From contig JABZFM010000018.1 of assembly GCA_014237465.1 (NCBI GenBank), forward strand, positions 1-64,000: DNA of 64,000 nucleotides, in the 5' to 3' direction. The notes under the pieces were generated by a model. That model made no database searches and was not told where the DNA came from. It saw nothing but the letters and a program-made list of their open reading frames with translations. Made by a program: the position numbers and the translations under genes. Origin of the DNA: Desulfobacteraceae bacterium. Its GTDB lineage: Bacteria; Desulfobacterota; Desulfobacteria; Desulfobacterales; Desulfosalsimonadaceae. Of this stretch, positions 52,040-60,632 are shown one piece after another; within the stretch, counting starts at the first letter, position 1; every line of letters starts with the position of its first letter.

Positions 52040-52318
52040 CTATTCCGGATGACCGTATTGTGTCCAGTTAATGTTGCATTCCGTCATGTCACTCTTCATA
52101 GCCTTATGAAATGATGCCGGGACTTTTGCGAAAAACGCATCCACCATATCTTTTTGCTCAACCACCGAACGGCCGTCTTCTTTGACAATACTTTCTGCTT
52201 TCGGGCCGATCATTCTTTTTGCGGTAGTACGTAAAACAAGCGGAATCTTGCTGACTAAAAAATCATATTCTTTCTGTGTCTTTTCATCCCAAGTAATTTT
52301 ATCACTTGAATTGGTCAT
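52040..52318 (-). CDS. PCP_red-domain small protein
   Basis: The 92 residues start with ITWDEKTQKEYDFLVSKIP and LVLRTTAKRMIG, then SVVEQKDMVDAFF, matching the small helical domain found at the C-terminus of BchB of protochlorophyllide reductase. Here it stands alone. AGAGGTG lies before the ATG. It may be a helper subunit of a reductase in this operon; no photosynthesis genes are near. Confidence 0.75.
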   Translation of the reverse strand: MTNSSDKITWDEKTQKEYDFLVSKIPLVLRTTAKRMIGPKAESIVKEDGRSVVEQKDMVDAFFAKVPASFHKAMKSDMTECNINWTQYGHPE

Positions 52319-52406
52319 ATTTTCACCTCTTTAATTGGGGGTAATAATTTTTTCCTCGTTTCCACGGAGGACCGTGGGAACGAGAACAAATCAGTGGATC
52401 CACTTA

Positions 52407-53777
52407 TTATTTCTTTTTACTTTCAAGCATCCTGCCCTGTGGTTTTCGCCAGCCTTTTTCCATGAAATCCATTTCTTTTTTCCACCAGGGGGTATTCAAG
52501 GACGGCATAGGTGCTCTAATAAGCCCTTCCGGAACAAGGAGTTCATGCTCCTGCCATTCACCGAGTTTGTAATCGTCAAACATATACTCTCGGCCAAGCC
52601 GGGGATTGTGCTCACATGCAGGTGTAATCCCGATCAGGGTGCGGAGCAGGCAGGTGTTACATCTCACGCAACGTACAATTTCCTTGGCGCGGCCGCTTGC
52701 CAGCTTATTGACATATTCAGGATCGCAGAAAAGCTGTCTTCCAAGAGCCTGCATATCGTACATACCTGCGGCAATGTTGGCTTCTATCTTTTTTGGGTCA
52801 TGCTGGGAGGCGATGATCACCGGGATGTTTAACGCTTTTTTAAACGCTGCCCCATGTGCAGGGATATGTTTCGATTTATCCATATCTGTGATCAAATGAC
52901 CGGTCTCTTCATAGCCGGCACCGTCTGAAAGGCTGATAAAGTCTGCTCCTCGAGCCTCCAGATCCTGTGCCAGATCAATCATCTCTTCTTCAGTCAGGCC
53001 ACCTTCCATATGTTCTTCCGCGCTGATTCGGACGCCGACGGCAACGCCAGGGCACGCATACCGGACCTGCTCCATGGCCTCATTTAAAAATCGTTTTCTA
53101 TTTCGCCATTCGCCGCCGTACATGTCGGTTCTTTTGTTGCTGAAAGGAGAGAGGAACTCATGTTCGAGATAACCGTGGGGACCATGGATCTCGATGACAT
53201 CAAATCCGGCTTTGACAGCCAACTGGCAACTTCCTGCGTACTCTTTCTGCTCCCGATGGATTTCATCGATACTCATCTCGCGCGTCATCTGACCGGTCAA
53301 AAACTCCCGCTCCAACTCAGCCATCCTAAAGCCGCCGTCCATTCCATTTGGTACACTATCCAAAGGCATTTCGTAAGGTAATCCCGCAGTAGGGGCCGGC
53401 GCCTTTTTGGAGTGATCATAAGAATGACCCTGGCGACCGAAACCGATACTCATCTGGGCGGATATTTTCGCGCCGAAATGATGCACTCTTTCCGTCAGCC
53501 TGTAAAGGCCTTGGAGATGTCCTAAGTGAAAACAGTGCATATTTCTTCCATAGACAAATTCCGACGCCATCTTGGTTGCCATGATAGCGCCGGTCGTAAT
53601 CAGGGCGGTGCCCCCTTTGGCACGGGCGCCAAAATAGGCGACCAGCTGCTCGGTGACTTCTCCGTTAACACCGGACATGGTTTCATTCATAGGGGCAAGA
53701 GCGATCCGGTTTTTGAGTTCAACAGGTCCGATGGTGATGGGGCTAAAAATGTTTTTAAATTTTTTCTGTGTTGTCAT
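52407..53777 (-). CDS. NADH:flavin oxidoreductase (old yellow enzyme family)
   Basis: The 456-residue FMN-barrel protein has EIHGPHGYLEHEFLSPFSNK, RTDMYGG, and the cluster motif CVRCNTC with a Cys 12 residues on. The C-terminal 60 residues are not the FAD domain but a basic tail. GAGGAC lies before the start. It probably acts on an enoyl-CoA or cyclic enone of the pathway, with the adjacent PCP_red protein. Confidence 0.88.
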   Translation of the reverse strand: MTTQKKFKNIFSPITIGPVELKNRIALAPMNETMSGVNGEVTEQLVAYFGARAKGGTALITTGAIMATKMASEFVYGRNMHCFHLGHLQGLYRLTERVHHFGAKISAQMSIGFGRQGHSYDHSKKAPAPTAGLPYEMPLDSVPNGMDGGFRMAELEREFLTGQMTREMSIDEIHREQKEYAGSCQLAVKAGFDVIEIHGPHGYLEHEFLSPFSNKRTDMYGGEWRNRKRFLNEAMEQVRYACPGVAVGVRISAEEHMEGGLTEEEMIDLAQDLEARGADFISLSDGAGYEETGHLITDMDKSKHIPAHGAAFKKALNIPVIIASQHDPKKIEANIAAGMYDMQALGRQLFCDPEYVNKLASGRAKEIVRCVRCNTCLLRTLIGITPACEHNPRLGREYMFDDYKLGEWQEHELLVPEGLIRAPMPSLNTPWWKKEMDFMEKGWRKPQGRMLESKKK

Positions 53778-53795
53778 GACGTCCTCCTTGTTGGT

Positions 53796-54806
53796 TTATG
53801 GTTTTATTCTACGTTTTGTTGTATCAACACCCAGTAACTTGCCAAGGTTCTCACCAAATATTTTCTTTCTGTCTTCATCCGTAATGGCCGGATAACCGTA
53901 ACTTTTTTGCATATCCTTGGGTATCTGGAATTCGCGCATCCCCATGACTCCGGTCCGGAATTGAACGCCATAACCGGCATAATCAGTTCCCCAGATAATC
54001 TTATCCGGGCCTACCCACCTAAGTGCCTCCCCGATAATCTTTGCGAAATTTCTCGGTGAACTGATTGACCATGGAAGGAGCAGGCTTAAACAGACATACA
54101 CATTGGGATGCTGCATGGCGATCATGTTTAAATCCGCACAGTAAGGGAATCCCATATGAAAAGCATTAATTTTAAGATTAGGAAAATCGCGTGCCACATC
54201 ATCCAAATAAATCGGCAGCGCATATTTGCTTTTTCCCGGCGGCACCCAGGAAAACCCGGTGTGAATGTCTAATACAATATCGAGTTCCTCGGCTTTTTTA
54301 TAAAAGGGCCAGATATCCGGGTCGTTGATATAGGTGTCCTCCGGCGGATAAAATTTAAAAATTTTGGCCCCCTTTTCCTTGACCCAGTATTCCAGTTCCC
54401 AGATGGTGTTTTTCACCCCTTTGTGCTTGATGGGAGAAATGTTGGGCTGGTACATGAACCGGTCCGGATTGGATTCCACGATTTTTGCCATCTCGCCGTT
54501 GGTGCACCAGCGGCTGGAATATCCGGTGGTATCCATCATGGATTCGGGGAGCAGGCAGGCGATATCCACGCCATATTTATCCATGGCTTTAATGATATCA
54601 CCGGAATCGGTACTTTTCTGCATTTCCCATTCTTCCATGCCTACATAGAATTCCGGTGGCGTGCCGAGTAACATGGGCCGGAGGATGGAGTTAACTGCCT
54701 TCCACCACATCTGAACACCGGGAAAATGCTGAACCAGTTCCATGTTCCCGATTAAATGCGGTTCAGGATCGATTTTAAAATAATCGTCTTTTTGAAATTC
54801 GCTCAT
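53796..54806 (-). CDS. Amidohydrolase-2 family protein
   Basis: The 336-residue TIM barrel resembles ACMSD-type decarboxylase/hydrolases: LDIHTGFSWVPPG, INAFHMGFPYCADLN, and IIWGTDYAGYG with the late Asp. The N-terminal HxH metal motif is not recognisable (DPEPHLIG stands there), so metal binding may be altered. AAGGAGG precedes the start. It could decarboxylate or hydrolyse a ring-cleavage product. Confidence 0.82.
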   Translation of the reverse strand: MSEFQKDDYFKIDPEPHLIGNMELVQHFPGVQMWWKAVNSILRPMLLGTPPEFYVGMEEWEMQKSTDSGDIIKAMDKYGVDIACLLPESMMDTTGYSSRWCTNGEMAKIVESNPDRFMYQPNISPIKHKGVKNTIWELEYWVKEKGAKIFKFYPPEDTYINDPDIWPFYKKAEELDIVLDIHTGFSWVPPGKSKYALPIYLDDVARDFPNLKINAFHMGFPYCADLNMIAMQHPNVYVCLSLLLPWSISSPRNFAKIIGEALRWVGPDKIIWGTDYAGYGVQFRTGVMGMREFQIPKDMQKSYGYPAITDEDRKKIFGENLGKLLGVDTTKRRIKP

Positions 54807-54880
54807 ATTGCCTCCTTTATTTTAGGTATTTAGGCTGAAGGTTGAAGGCTGAAGGATCAATATATAAATTTTCAGCCTGT

Positions 54881-56428
54881 TTATCCAATCGTGCGTTTAT
54901 ATCCCTCCCAAAACTTTTGCTTCACATCCTTGCGAAGTATTTTACCGACAGGCGTGATTGGCAGGGCTTCCCAGAATTCGATGACCTTGGGACACTTGTA
55001 ACCTGCCAGCCTTTCTTTACAGAAAAAAATGAGATCATTTTCTGCAATTGACTGATCTTTCTTTAAAACAACAGCCGCCTGGACACGTTCGCCCCACTTT
55101 TCATCCGGGGCAGACACAACAGCCGCCATGGAGACCGCCGGATGTTCATACAACACATCTTCTACTTCTTTGGGATAGACGTTTTCACCGCCGGTGACGA
55201 TCATGTCCGCCTTGCGGTCCACCAGGAAAAGGTACCCTTGCTCATCCACGTACCCTATATCACCGGAATGATACCAGCCGTCATGAATCGTCTGCTGTGT
55301 CAATTCAGGATTTTTCCAATACCCCATCATGACATGTTTACCTTGCACCACAATTTCTCCAATTTCGCCGACCTTTAATGGCTTGCCATGTTCATCCACA
55401 ATCCCCACTTCTGCGCAAAGAATGGGTTTTCCAGCACTGGCCAGCAGCCGTGATCTGTCTCCATCAAGAAAATGATCCTTCTCCGGCAGCATGGTGACGC
55501 CCAGCGCTTCGGTCATGCCGTATGCCTGGGACAAAATGTTGCCGAATTTCCGCATGCACTGCTTCAACAGTTCGATGGGCATTGGGCTTCCGGCATATGA
55601 GATGGACCTGAGGCTGGACAGATCATAGGCATCCACATCAGCAGACTGGAGCAACCATCCGTAAATGGTAGGCACTGCATTAATATGGGTGCATTTTTCA
55701 TCCTGGATAAGTTTTAATATGCCATTTAGATCCGGTTTCCGGTTTATCACCACTTTGCCGCCGACCATGAGGACGCAAAGGGCCGGCCAGAAAGACACAT
55801 GAAAAAGCGGCAGGACAAAACAGGTGGCATCCTTTTTTGTGAATTCCATGGCAATGGTCGCGGACAGAACAGCCGTCATAAGGTTGCGGTGGGACATCAT
55901 CACGCCTTTAGGCAGACCCGTGGTGCCGCCTGTATACATAAGGACCGCCAGATCATCTTCATCCACTTCAACACCGGGGTCGGTCTCCGGGGCATCTGCC
56001 AGCATGTCTTCATATTCAATAAACCCCGGGGGTTTATTATCGTATGCAATCCAGGAATTGATTTGCTTTAAGTCTTTGCCAATCTTTTGCACTCGTTCTT
56101 CATAACCGTCTCCCACAAAAAGGCAGGTCGCCTCGCTGTCATTTGCAACATGCACTATTTCTTCATCGGAAAGCCTGAAGTTTAAGGGAGTCACACTCAT
56201 GCCCAGTTTCGCGGCAGCAAAATACGTCTCAAGATATTTGTGGGTATTTTCTGCCAGCACTGCAACCCGGTCTCCTTTTTTAAACCCTAATTTTGTCAGC
56301 GCATTTGCAAGACGGTTCACACGGCGGTTAAGCCCAGCATGGGTTAATTGCTCGCCTTCAAATACGGTTGCCGTGTGGTCCGGGTAAAAAGACGCACTTT
56401 TCCGGGGAATATCGCCTAATGTGTACAT
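54881..56428 (-). CDS. AMP-dependent acyl-CoA ligase
   Basis: The 515 residues show the P-loop YTGGTTGLPKGVMMSH, the mid motif SQAYGMTEALG, GWYHSGDIGYVDEQG, and DRKADMIVTGGENVYPKEVE, plus a late Lys in PVGKILRKDVK. This is the fatty-acyl/benzoate-type ANL ligase. It is distinct from the PaaK-type at 23637. It activates the operon's acid substrate. Confidence 0.92.
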   Translation of the reverse strand: MYTLGDIPRKSASFYPDHTATVFEGEQLTHAGLNRRVNRLANALTKLGFKKGDRVAVLAENTHKYLETYFAAAKLGMSVTPLNFRLSDEEIVHVANDSEATCLFVGDGYEERVQKIGKDLKQINSWIAYDNKPPGFIEYEDMLADAPETDPGVEVDEDDLAVLMYTGGTTGLPKGVMMSHRNLMTAVLSATIAMEFTKKDATCFVLPLFHVSFWPALCVLMVGGKVVINRKPDLNGILKLIQDEKCTHINAVPTIYGWLLQSADVDAYDLSSLRSISYAGSPMPIELLKQCMRKFGNILSQAYGMTEALGVTMLPEKDHFLDGDRSRLLASAGKPILCAEVGIVDEHGKPLKVGEIGEIVVQGKHVMMGYWKNPELTQQTIHDGWYHSGDIGYVDEQGYLFLVDRKADMIVTGGENVYPKEVEDVLYEHPAVSMAAVVSAPDEKWGERVQAAVVLKKDQSIAENDLIFFCKERLAGYKCPKVIEFWEALPITPVGKILRKDVKQKFWEGYKRTIG

Positions 56429-56463
56429 GTTCTCCTCCTATACCTATGTGACAGCGTCCAACT

Positions 56464-56495
56464 ATTCGTAATTCCTAATTCGTAATTCGTAATTA
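56464..56495. repeat. Short AATTCGT tandem repeat
   Basis: The unit ATTCGTA/ATTCCTA recurs four times between the ligase and dehydrogenase genes. It is a simple-sequence spacer with no evident function. Confidence 0.5.
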
Positions 56496-56498
56496 TTT

Positions 56499-57662
56499 TT
56501 AACTCCATGATTTGGGAAATCCCTGAAACTGCATCATCATATTCTTGCTCATCTCGTTGGAGATGGGAGAAAACTGGAGCTGATAGGCATCCCTTAAATA
56601 TCTCTGCATAGGGTACTCACTACAGATACCGTATCCCCCTAAAATCTCGGCGCCGAATTTCCCGGCATGAAGTGCGCCTTCCGATGCCACAAGCTTGGCC
56701 ATGGTCGATTCCAGATGGTAGGGTTTTCCCTGATCACACAGCCAGGCGGATTTGAATGTGAGGTTCCTTGAATTTTCCAGGTTGATGTACATATCCGCCA
56801 GGTAATGCTGAAGGATCTGGAACCGGCTGATGGGACCGCCGAACGCCTGGCGCTGCTTGGCATAATCAAAGGCATCTTCATATGCCGCCGCCATCAGACC
56901 GACTCCCATCATGGCACATGAGATACGTTCCGGATTCAGTATGGCCAGCATCTCATACCAGCCGTTCCCTTTGGTCCCCAGGAGGTTTTCATGGGGAATT
57001 TCCACATTGGAAAATGTAATGCCGGGGGAATCACAGTGATGGCAGCTTATCTTCGGAATTCTGGTGATGGTGATCCCTTTGCTGTTTGATGGGACCAGAA
57101 AAACGGAAAGGGATTTTGAGGGTTTGGCGTCTGTTTCCGTTTTGCAGATGGTGATCATATAATCGGATGCGTGGGAGGCCGTAATAAATACCTTTTCCCC
57201 ATTGATGATCCACCGGTCATCCTTTTCTTCGGCAGTTGTTGATAAGGCGCCAAGGATATCCGTGCCTCCGGTCGGTTCTGTTAAGGCCATGCAGGTTTTA
57301 AGTTTGCCGTCACCGATCAGGGGGAGATACTTTTCTTTCTGCTCGACGGTCCCCATCTCATCAATAAACCGTGTTCCAAAACCTGTGGTTGTGCCCACTG
57401 CCAGGGCCACGGACATGGATGCCTTGCAGATTTCTTCATACAGGATCATCTGGTCGAAATAGCCGAGTGCGTCGCCGCCGTATTCTTCCGGAAGCGCTGC
57501 TTTAAAAAAGCCGATATCGATAAATTTTTGCCAGAGCTCGTCCGGTGGGAAATCGACGTTTTCATCCATCCATTGGACATATTCATCATTCAACTCCTTT
57601 TTACAGAAGTGTTTCATCTCCTTGCTCATCATTTTCTGTTCTTTGCTAAAACTGAAATCCAT
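56499..57662 (-). CDS. Acyl-CoA dehydrogenase-like, lacking the usual Glu base
   Basis: The 387-residue acyl-CoA dehydrogenase fold has ALTEPTGGTDILGAL, VFITASHASDYMITIC, QAFGGPISRFQ and ILGGYGICSEYPMQRYLRD. Where IYEGT carries the catalytic Glu, the sequence is FSPISNEM (364-371), as in CaiA-type proteins in which that Glu is absent. The family function would thus be a reductase or another reaction rather than classical dehydrogenation. It sits in the operon between ligase and hydratase. Confidence 0.85.
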   Translation of the reverse strand: MDFSFSKEQKMMSKEMKHFCKKELNDEYVQWMDENVDFPPDELWQKFIDIGFFKAALPEEYGGDALGYFDQMILYEEICKASMSVALAVGTTTGFGTRFIDEMGTVEQKEKYLPLIGDGKLKTCMALTEPTGGTDILGALSTTAEEKDDRWIINGEKVFITASHASDYMITICKTETDAKPSKSLSVFLVPSNSKGITITRIPKISCHHCDSPGITFSNVEIPHENLLGTKGNGWYEMLAILNPERISCAMMGVGLMAAAYEDAFDYAKQRQAFGGPISRFQILQHYLADMYINLENSRNLTFKSAWLCDQGKPYHLESTMAKLVASEGALHAGKFGAEILGGYGICSEYPMQRYLRDAYQLQFSPISNEMSKNMMMQFQGFPKSWS

Positions 57663-57696
57663 ATTTTTCTCCTTTTATAAGACTGGGGGCTGAAGT

Positions 57697-57776
57697 TGTT
57701 GGGTTTCGTTCCTCAACCCAACCTACCGATTTTTAATTGATCCCGTAGGTTGGGTTGAGCGTAGCGAAACCGAACA
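57697..57776. repeat. Paired inverted 30-bp dispersed repeats
   Basis: TGTTGGGTTTCGTT to CAACCTAC (57697-57726) and GTAGGTTGGGTTGAGCGTAG onwards (57745-57776) are near-complementary arms with an 18-bp AT spacer. It can form a long hairpin between two operon genes. A decayed version is in 16965-17251. Confidence 0.7.
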
Positions 57777-57798
57777 ATCAGGCTTCCGCCAATTGGTT

Positions 57799-59118
57799 TT
57801 ATGTTGCATCCGAAGCAATGTTGCTTTTTTTCTGGCTCTGGGTCAGCTGATCCGGTGCTGCCCTGAACTGATCCATCATTTTTTGGATATCCGGTGCGTA
57901 CGTCAGCCACTGGATGCCATTTCGCTCCACCGCCAGTGCGGTCTCCATATCGCAGCCATCAGCAGACCGTGCCATGATTTCCTTTCCCATGCGAAGCGCG
58001 ACCGGTTTTTTGGATGCAATATTATTGACCACTTTTTCAAATTGTGCTTCGAATTCATCGTCTTTAAAAACCCTTGTCAGCAGACCCATGTCGTACATTT
58101 CTCTTGCCGTGTAATCCTTTCGACCGGAAAAAATGATTTCCCGGGCGCGGAATATCGGCATGCTTCGCGGCAGGCGGGCGGTTCCACCCCACCCGGGCAA
58201 TACGCCCATGTTGATTTCCGTTGTTCCCATCTTTGCCGATTCTTTGACATAAAGGAGATCGCAGGCCAGGGCAACTTCCAGGCCGCCGGCCAGGCAGTGC
58301 CCGTTGATTTTACAGATAACGACTTTTTCACAGCTGCTGATAGCACGCTGTACATCGAGTCCTTCATGGGACAGCCAGTTGAGGCTATTTTGATGTTCGG
58401 CCAGAGACGGAAAAATTTCCAGATCACCGCCGGTACAGAACGCTTTTTCACCGGCGCCAGCCAGCACAACAACACCCACGGACGCCTCGTCTCTTACCCT
58501 GCGGAAGGCGTCGATGAGTTCTGCGGCCATCCGGCGGTTAATGGCATTATATTTGTCCGGCCGGTTTAATGTGATCGTACATACCGCGTCATTGTTTCCA
58601 CCAATTTCATATATAATGGTCTGATACGCATCCGGACTCATGCCGGTTTCCGATTCTGCCGCAACGGCCTCACCGTCTTCTGAATCCGGTGACGCCAGTC
58701 TTAATGTTTCGTCAGCCGGTTGAAACATGGGAAGCGAACATTCCGGGGAAACTTCCTCAAACACCACTTCAACGTTCATGCCGATCTCCACATCATCCGG
58801 GTTGCAATTCACAATCCGGGTGGTCATGCGGATGCCTTCTTTTAGGTCCACCATGGCAATCACATAGGGGAGATCGCCCATGAATTTGGGCTCCACCATA
58901 TCCAGCATGGTGGTAAAAGTATAAACCGTTGCTTTGCCGCTGGCTTCTTGCCAGTCCAGATGATCCGACCAGCATTCCGGGCACACTTTTTTCGGAAAAA
59001 AGATATTGGAATTGCAATTATCGCAATGCTGAATCAGAAGCTTTCCCTGTTTGGTTGCCTTCCAGAAATCACGTGTCCAGGGTTGCATCACTGGAATTGG
59101 TCTTTGAGTCTGTGTCAT
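57799..59118 (-). CDS. DUF35 zinc-ribbon/OB-fold fused to enoyl-CoA hydratase
   Basis: Residues 1-150 are a DUF35 domain with zinc cysteines at 32, 35, 46 and 49 (CDNCNSN...CPECWSD). Residues 170-439 are a crotonase: VCTITLNRPDKYNAIN, CTGGDL oxyanion loop, Glu281 in LAGGLEVAL and Glu301 in TTEINMGVLPGWGGT. Both catalytic Glu of enoyl-CoA hydratase are kept. I chose the ATG at 59118 because GGGAGGG lies upstream, 2 bp past the thiolase stop. The fused partner sits next to a thiolase-fold gene, as ChsH2-DUF35 does beside Ltp2. Confidence 0.88.
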   Translation of the reverse strand: MTQTQRPIPVMQPWTRDFWKATKQGKLLIQHCDNCNSNIFFPKKVCPECWSDHLDWQEASGKATVYTFTTMLDMVEPKFMGDLPYVIAMVDLKEGIRMTTRIVNCNPDDVEIGMNVEVVFEEVSPECSLPMFQPADETLRLASPDSEDGEAVAAESETGMSPDAYQTIIYEIGGNNDAVCTITLNRPDKYNAINRRMAAELIDAFRRVRDEASVGVVVLAGAGEKAFCTGGDLEIFPSLAEHQNSLNWLSHEGLDVQRAISSCEKVVICKINGHCLAGGLEVALACDLLYVKESAKMGTTEINMGVLPGWGGTARLPRSMPIFRAREIIFSGRKDYTAREMYDMGLLTRVFKDDEFEAQFEKVVNNIASKKPVALRMGKEIMARSADGCDMETALAVERNGIQWLTYAPDIQKMMDQFRAAPDQLTQSQKKSNIASDAT

Positions 59119-59120
59119 AA

Positions 59121-60299
59121 TTATTCCCTCCCCCATACGGTTGCGATAAAGTTCATGCCTGATCCCCCTGCCGTGTTCTGAAATGCGTATTTTGCGTCCG
59201 GCACCTGCCTTTCTCCTGCTTTTCCCATCATCTGCCTTGCTGTTTCAATGTAGGTGGCCATGCTCACGCCGGAACCGGTATGACCGCGGCCTGTGGCATC
59301 ACCGATGGTTGCCCAGGGCATTTTTCCGCCCGGCCATGTATGGCCCTCCATAAATACTTTTCCCGCCTGACCCGGTTCGCAAAGACCGGCTGCTTCCATG
59401 AACATGGTATGCCCCACCGGATATGCCAGGTATACATTCCAGAGATTGATATCTTCCTTGGACACTCCTGCATCTGCCAGGGCTTCACCGGTGGCATCAC
59501 GGTAACCATTCGTCAGCTCCTCATTGGTTCGTGTGGTTGTAAATGCGGAAAAATACCGTGAACTTTCGCCAAGTTTATATGCGGCCGGCACGCCCATTTT
59601 TTTAGCGATTTCAGCAGATGCCACCACCATTGCGCCGCCGCCGTCTGCCAGCACATTGCACTCCCGTTTATGCAGCGGTGAAGAGACCATGCCGGATGAA
59701 AGAATTTTTTCTACAGGAGGGACCTCTTTTCCGTAAAAAATGGAATTTTCATCCATGGCCGCCCATTTTCTTAAGGATACAACCACTGAGGCCATTTCTT
59801 CTTCGGTTGTACCGGAATCATGCATATAGCGGCGCGTCATCATAGCGATAATACCGTTGTACGTGGTTCCGTAGGGGTATTCCCACTGGAGATCGATGCC
59901 GGCTTTGGCAAAAAAATTGATCAGATCAGGCATCGGGATAGTGGAGTGAACCGTTACATGGGGAATCAGGACGATCTTTGCCTGACCGCTCTCAATGTAT
60001 TGCTCGGCCAGCCGCAGGCAATTGGATGTGGACGCCCCACCGGCATTGCAGATACATACTTCCCTGCAGCCTTTTAAGCCGAGTTCTTCGGGTATTTTAC
60101 CGAACGAGATTTCAGCTGAAATCTGCGGCTGGGCCTGGGGAGCAACCGTAACAACCCCTTCCACATCGTTTTTATCGATCCCCGCATCTCTTACAGCGGC
60201 GATACATGTTTCATAAATGATATCCCATCGTGACCGGTTCGGATATGTACCGGTGGGAACCTCCCCGATGCCGATGATCGCCAAATTTTTCTTACTCAT
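59121..60299 (-). CDS. Thiolase-fold protein lacking nucleophile Cys (Ltp2-like)
   Basis: The 392 residues keep the thiolase fold (LAIIGIGEVPTG, GDATGRGHTGSGVSMATY). The nucleophile loop reads NAGGASTSN with Gly88 at the Cys position, the NEAFA/HDxF loop is replaced by NVYLAYPVGHT, and the terminal Cys is absent (QNTAGGSG). Classical thiolysis is therefore unlikely. An Ltp2-type retro-aldol role with the following DUF35-hydratase is a good alternative. It is the first gene of the operon; AGGAGG precedes it. Confidence 0.85.
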   Translation of the reverse strand: MSKKNLAIIGIGEVPTGTYPNRSRWDIIYETCIAAVRDAGIDKNDVEGVVTVAPQAQPQISAEISFGKIPEELGLKGCREVCICNAGGASTSNCLRLAEQYIESGQAKIVLIPHVTVHSTIPMPDLINFFAKAGIDLQWEYPYGTTYNGIIAMMTRRYMHDSGTTEEEMASVVVSLRKWAAMDENSIFYGKEVPPVEKILSSGMVSSPLHKRECNVLADGGGAMVVASAEIAKKMGVPAAYKLGESSRYFSAFTTTRTNEELTNGYRDATGEALADAGVSKEDINLWNVYLAYPVGHTMFMEAAGLCEPGQAGKVFMEGHTWPGGKMPWATIGDATGRGHTGSGVSMATYIETARQMMGKAGERQVPDAKYAFQNTAGGSGMNFIATVWGRE

Positions 60300-60420
60300 G
60301 GTGCCTCCTTTTTCCCAGCTGCTGGCTGGTATTGAATCTTTGTTTATAAAAAGTTTTATTTTGTTTTATTTCTTGACAGCTTCAATTTGCGCTGTTAAAT
60401 CTATAGAAAATGACGTGTCG

Positions 60421-60443
60421 TTTCTGTAGTTACTCTATAGAAA
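60421..60443. promoter_or_regulatory. Operator: inverted repeat in the catabolic-operon promoter
   Basis: TTTCTGTAG (60421-60429) and CTATAGAAA (60435-60443) pair at 8 of 9 positions around a 5-bp centre. A third half-site CTATAGAAA lies at 60401-60409. On the minus strand TTGACA (60450-60455) is followed after 17 bp by TAACTA (60432-60427), so the dyad fills the promoter spacer, a MerR-like arrangement. Confidence 0.6.
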
Positions 60444-60455
60444 ACAGGGTGTCAA
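60425..60455 (-). promoter_or_regulatory. Possible promoter of the second acyl-CoA operon
   Basis: TTGACA on the minus strand (60450-60455) with a weak -10 TAACTA at 17-bp spacing. The leader would be about 125 nt to the ATG at 60299. The poor -10 fits a regulated promoter. Confidence 0.35.
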
Positions 60456-60582
60456 TATATAATTTTATTTATTGTAAAAATCGGATGATCCTAAATAATA
60501 TATTGAATTTATGAGTTTTTTAAATAAAAGAAATCGCGTTCATTTGTCAACGGTTACAGTGACTGAGATAACAATTCTTCAA

Positions 60583-60605
60583 TCTATAGAGTTAAAATCT
60601 ATAGT
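60583..60605 (+). promoter_or_regulatory. Direct repeat TCTATAG ahead of the regulator
   Basis: TCTATAG occurs at 60583 and 60598, 15 bp apart, ending about 28 bp before the regulator's ATG. It probably serves autoregulation. Confidence 0.5.
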
Positions 60606-60632
60606 TAAAAAGATAATGGGAGGGATCCGGCA

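Larger units (their letters stand above)
60300..60632. promoter_or_regulatory. Divergent control region with CTATAG sites
   Basis: The 333 bp separate the second catabolic operon from the MerR-TetR gene. CTATAG occurs four times (60401, 60435, 60584, 60599). No gene is seen. Confidence 0.75.
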
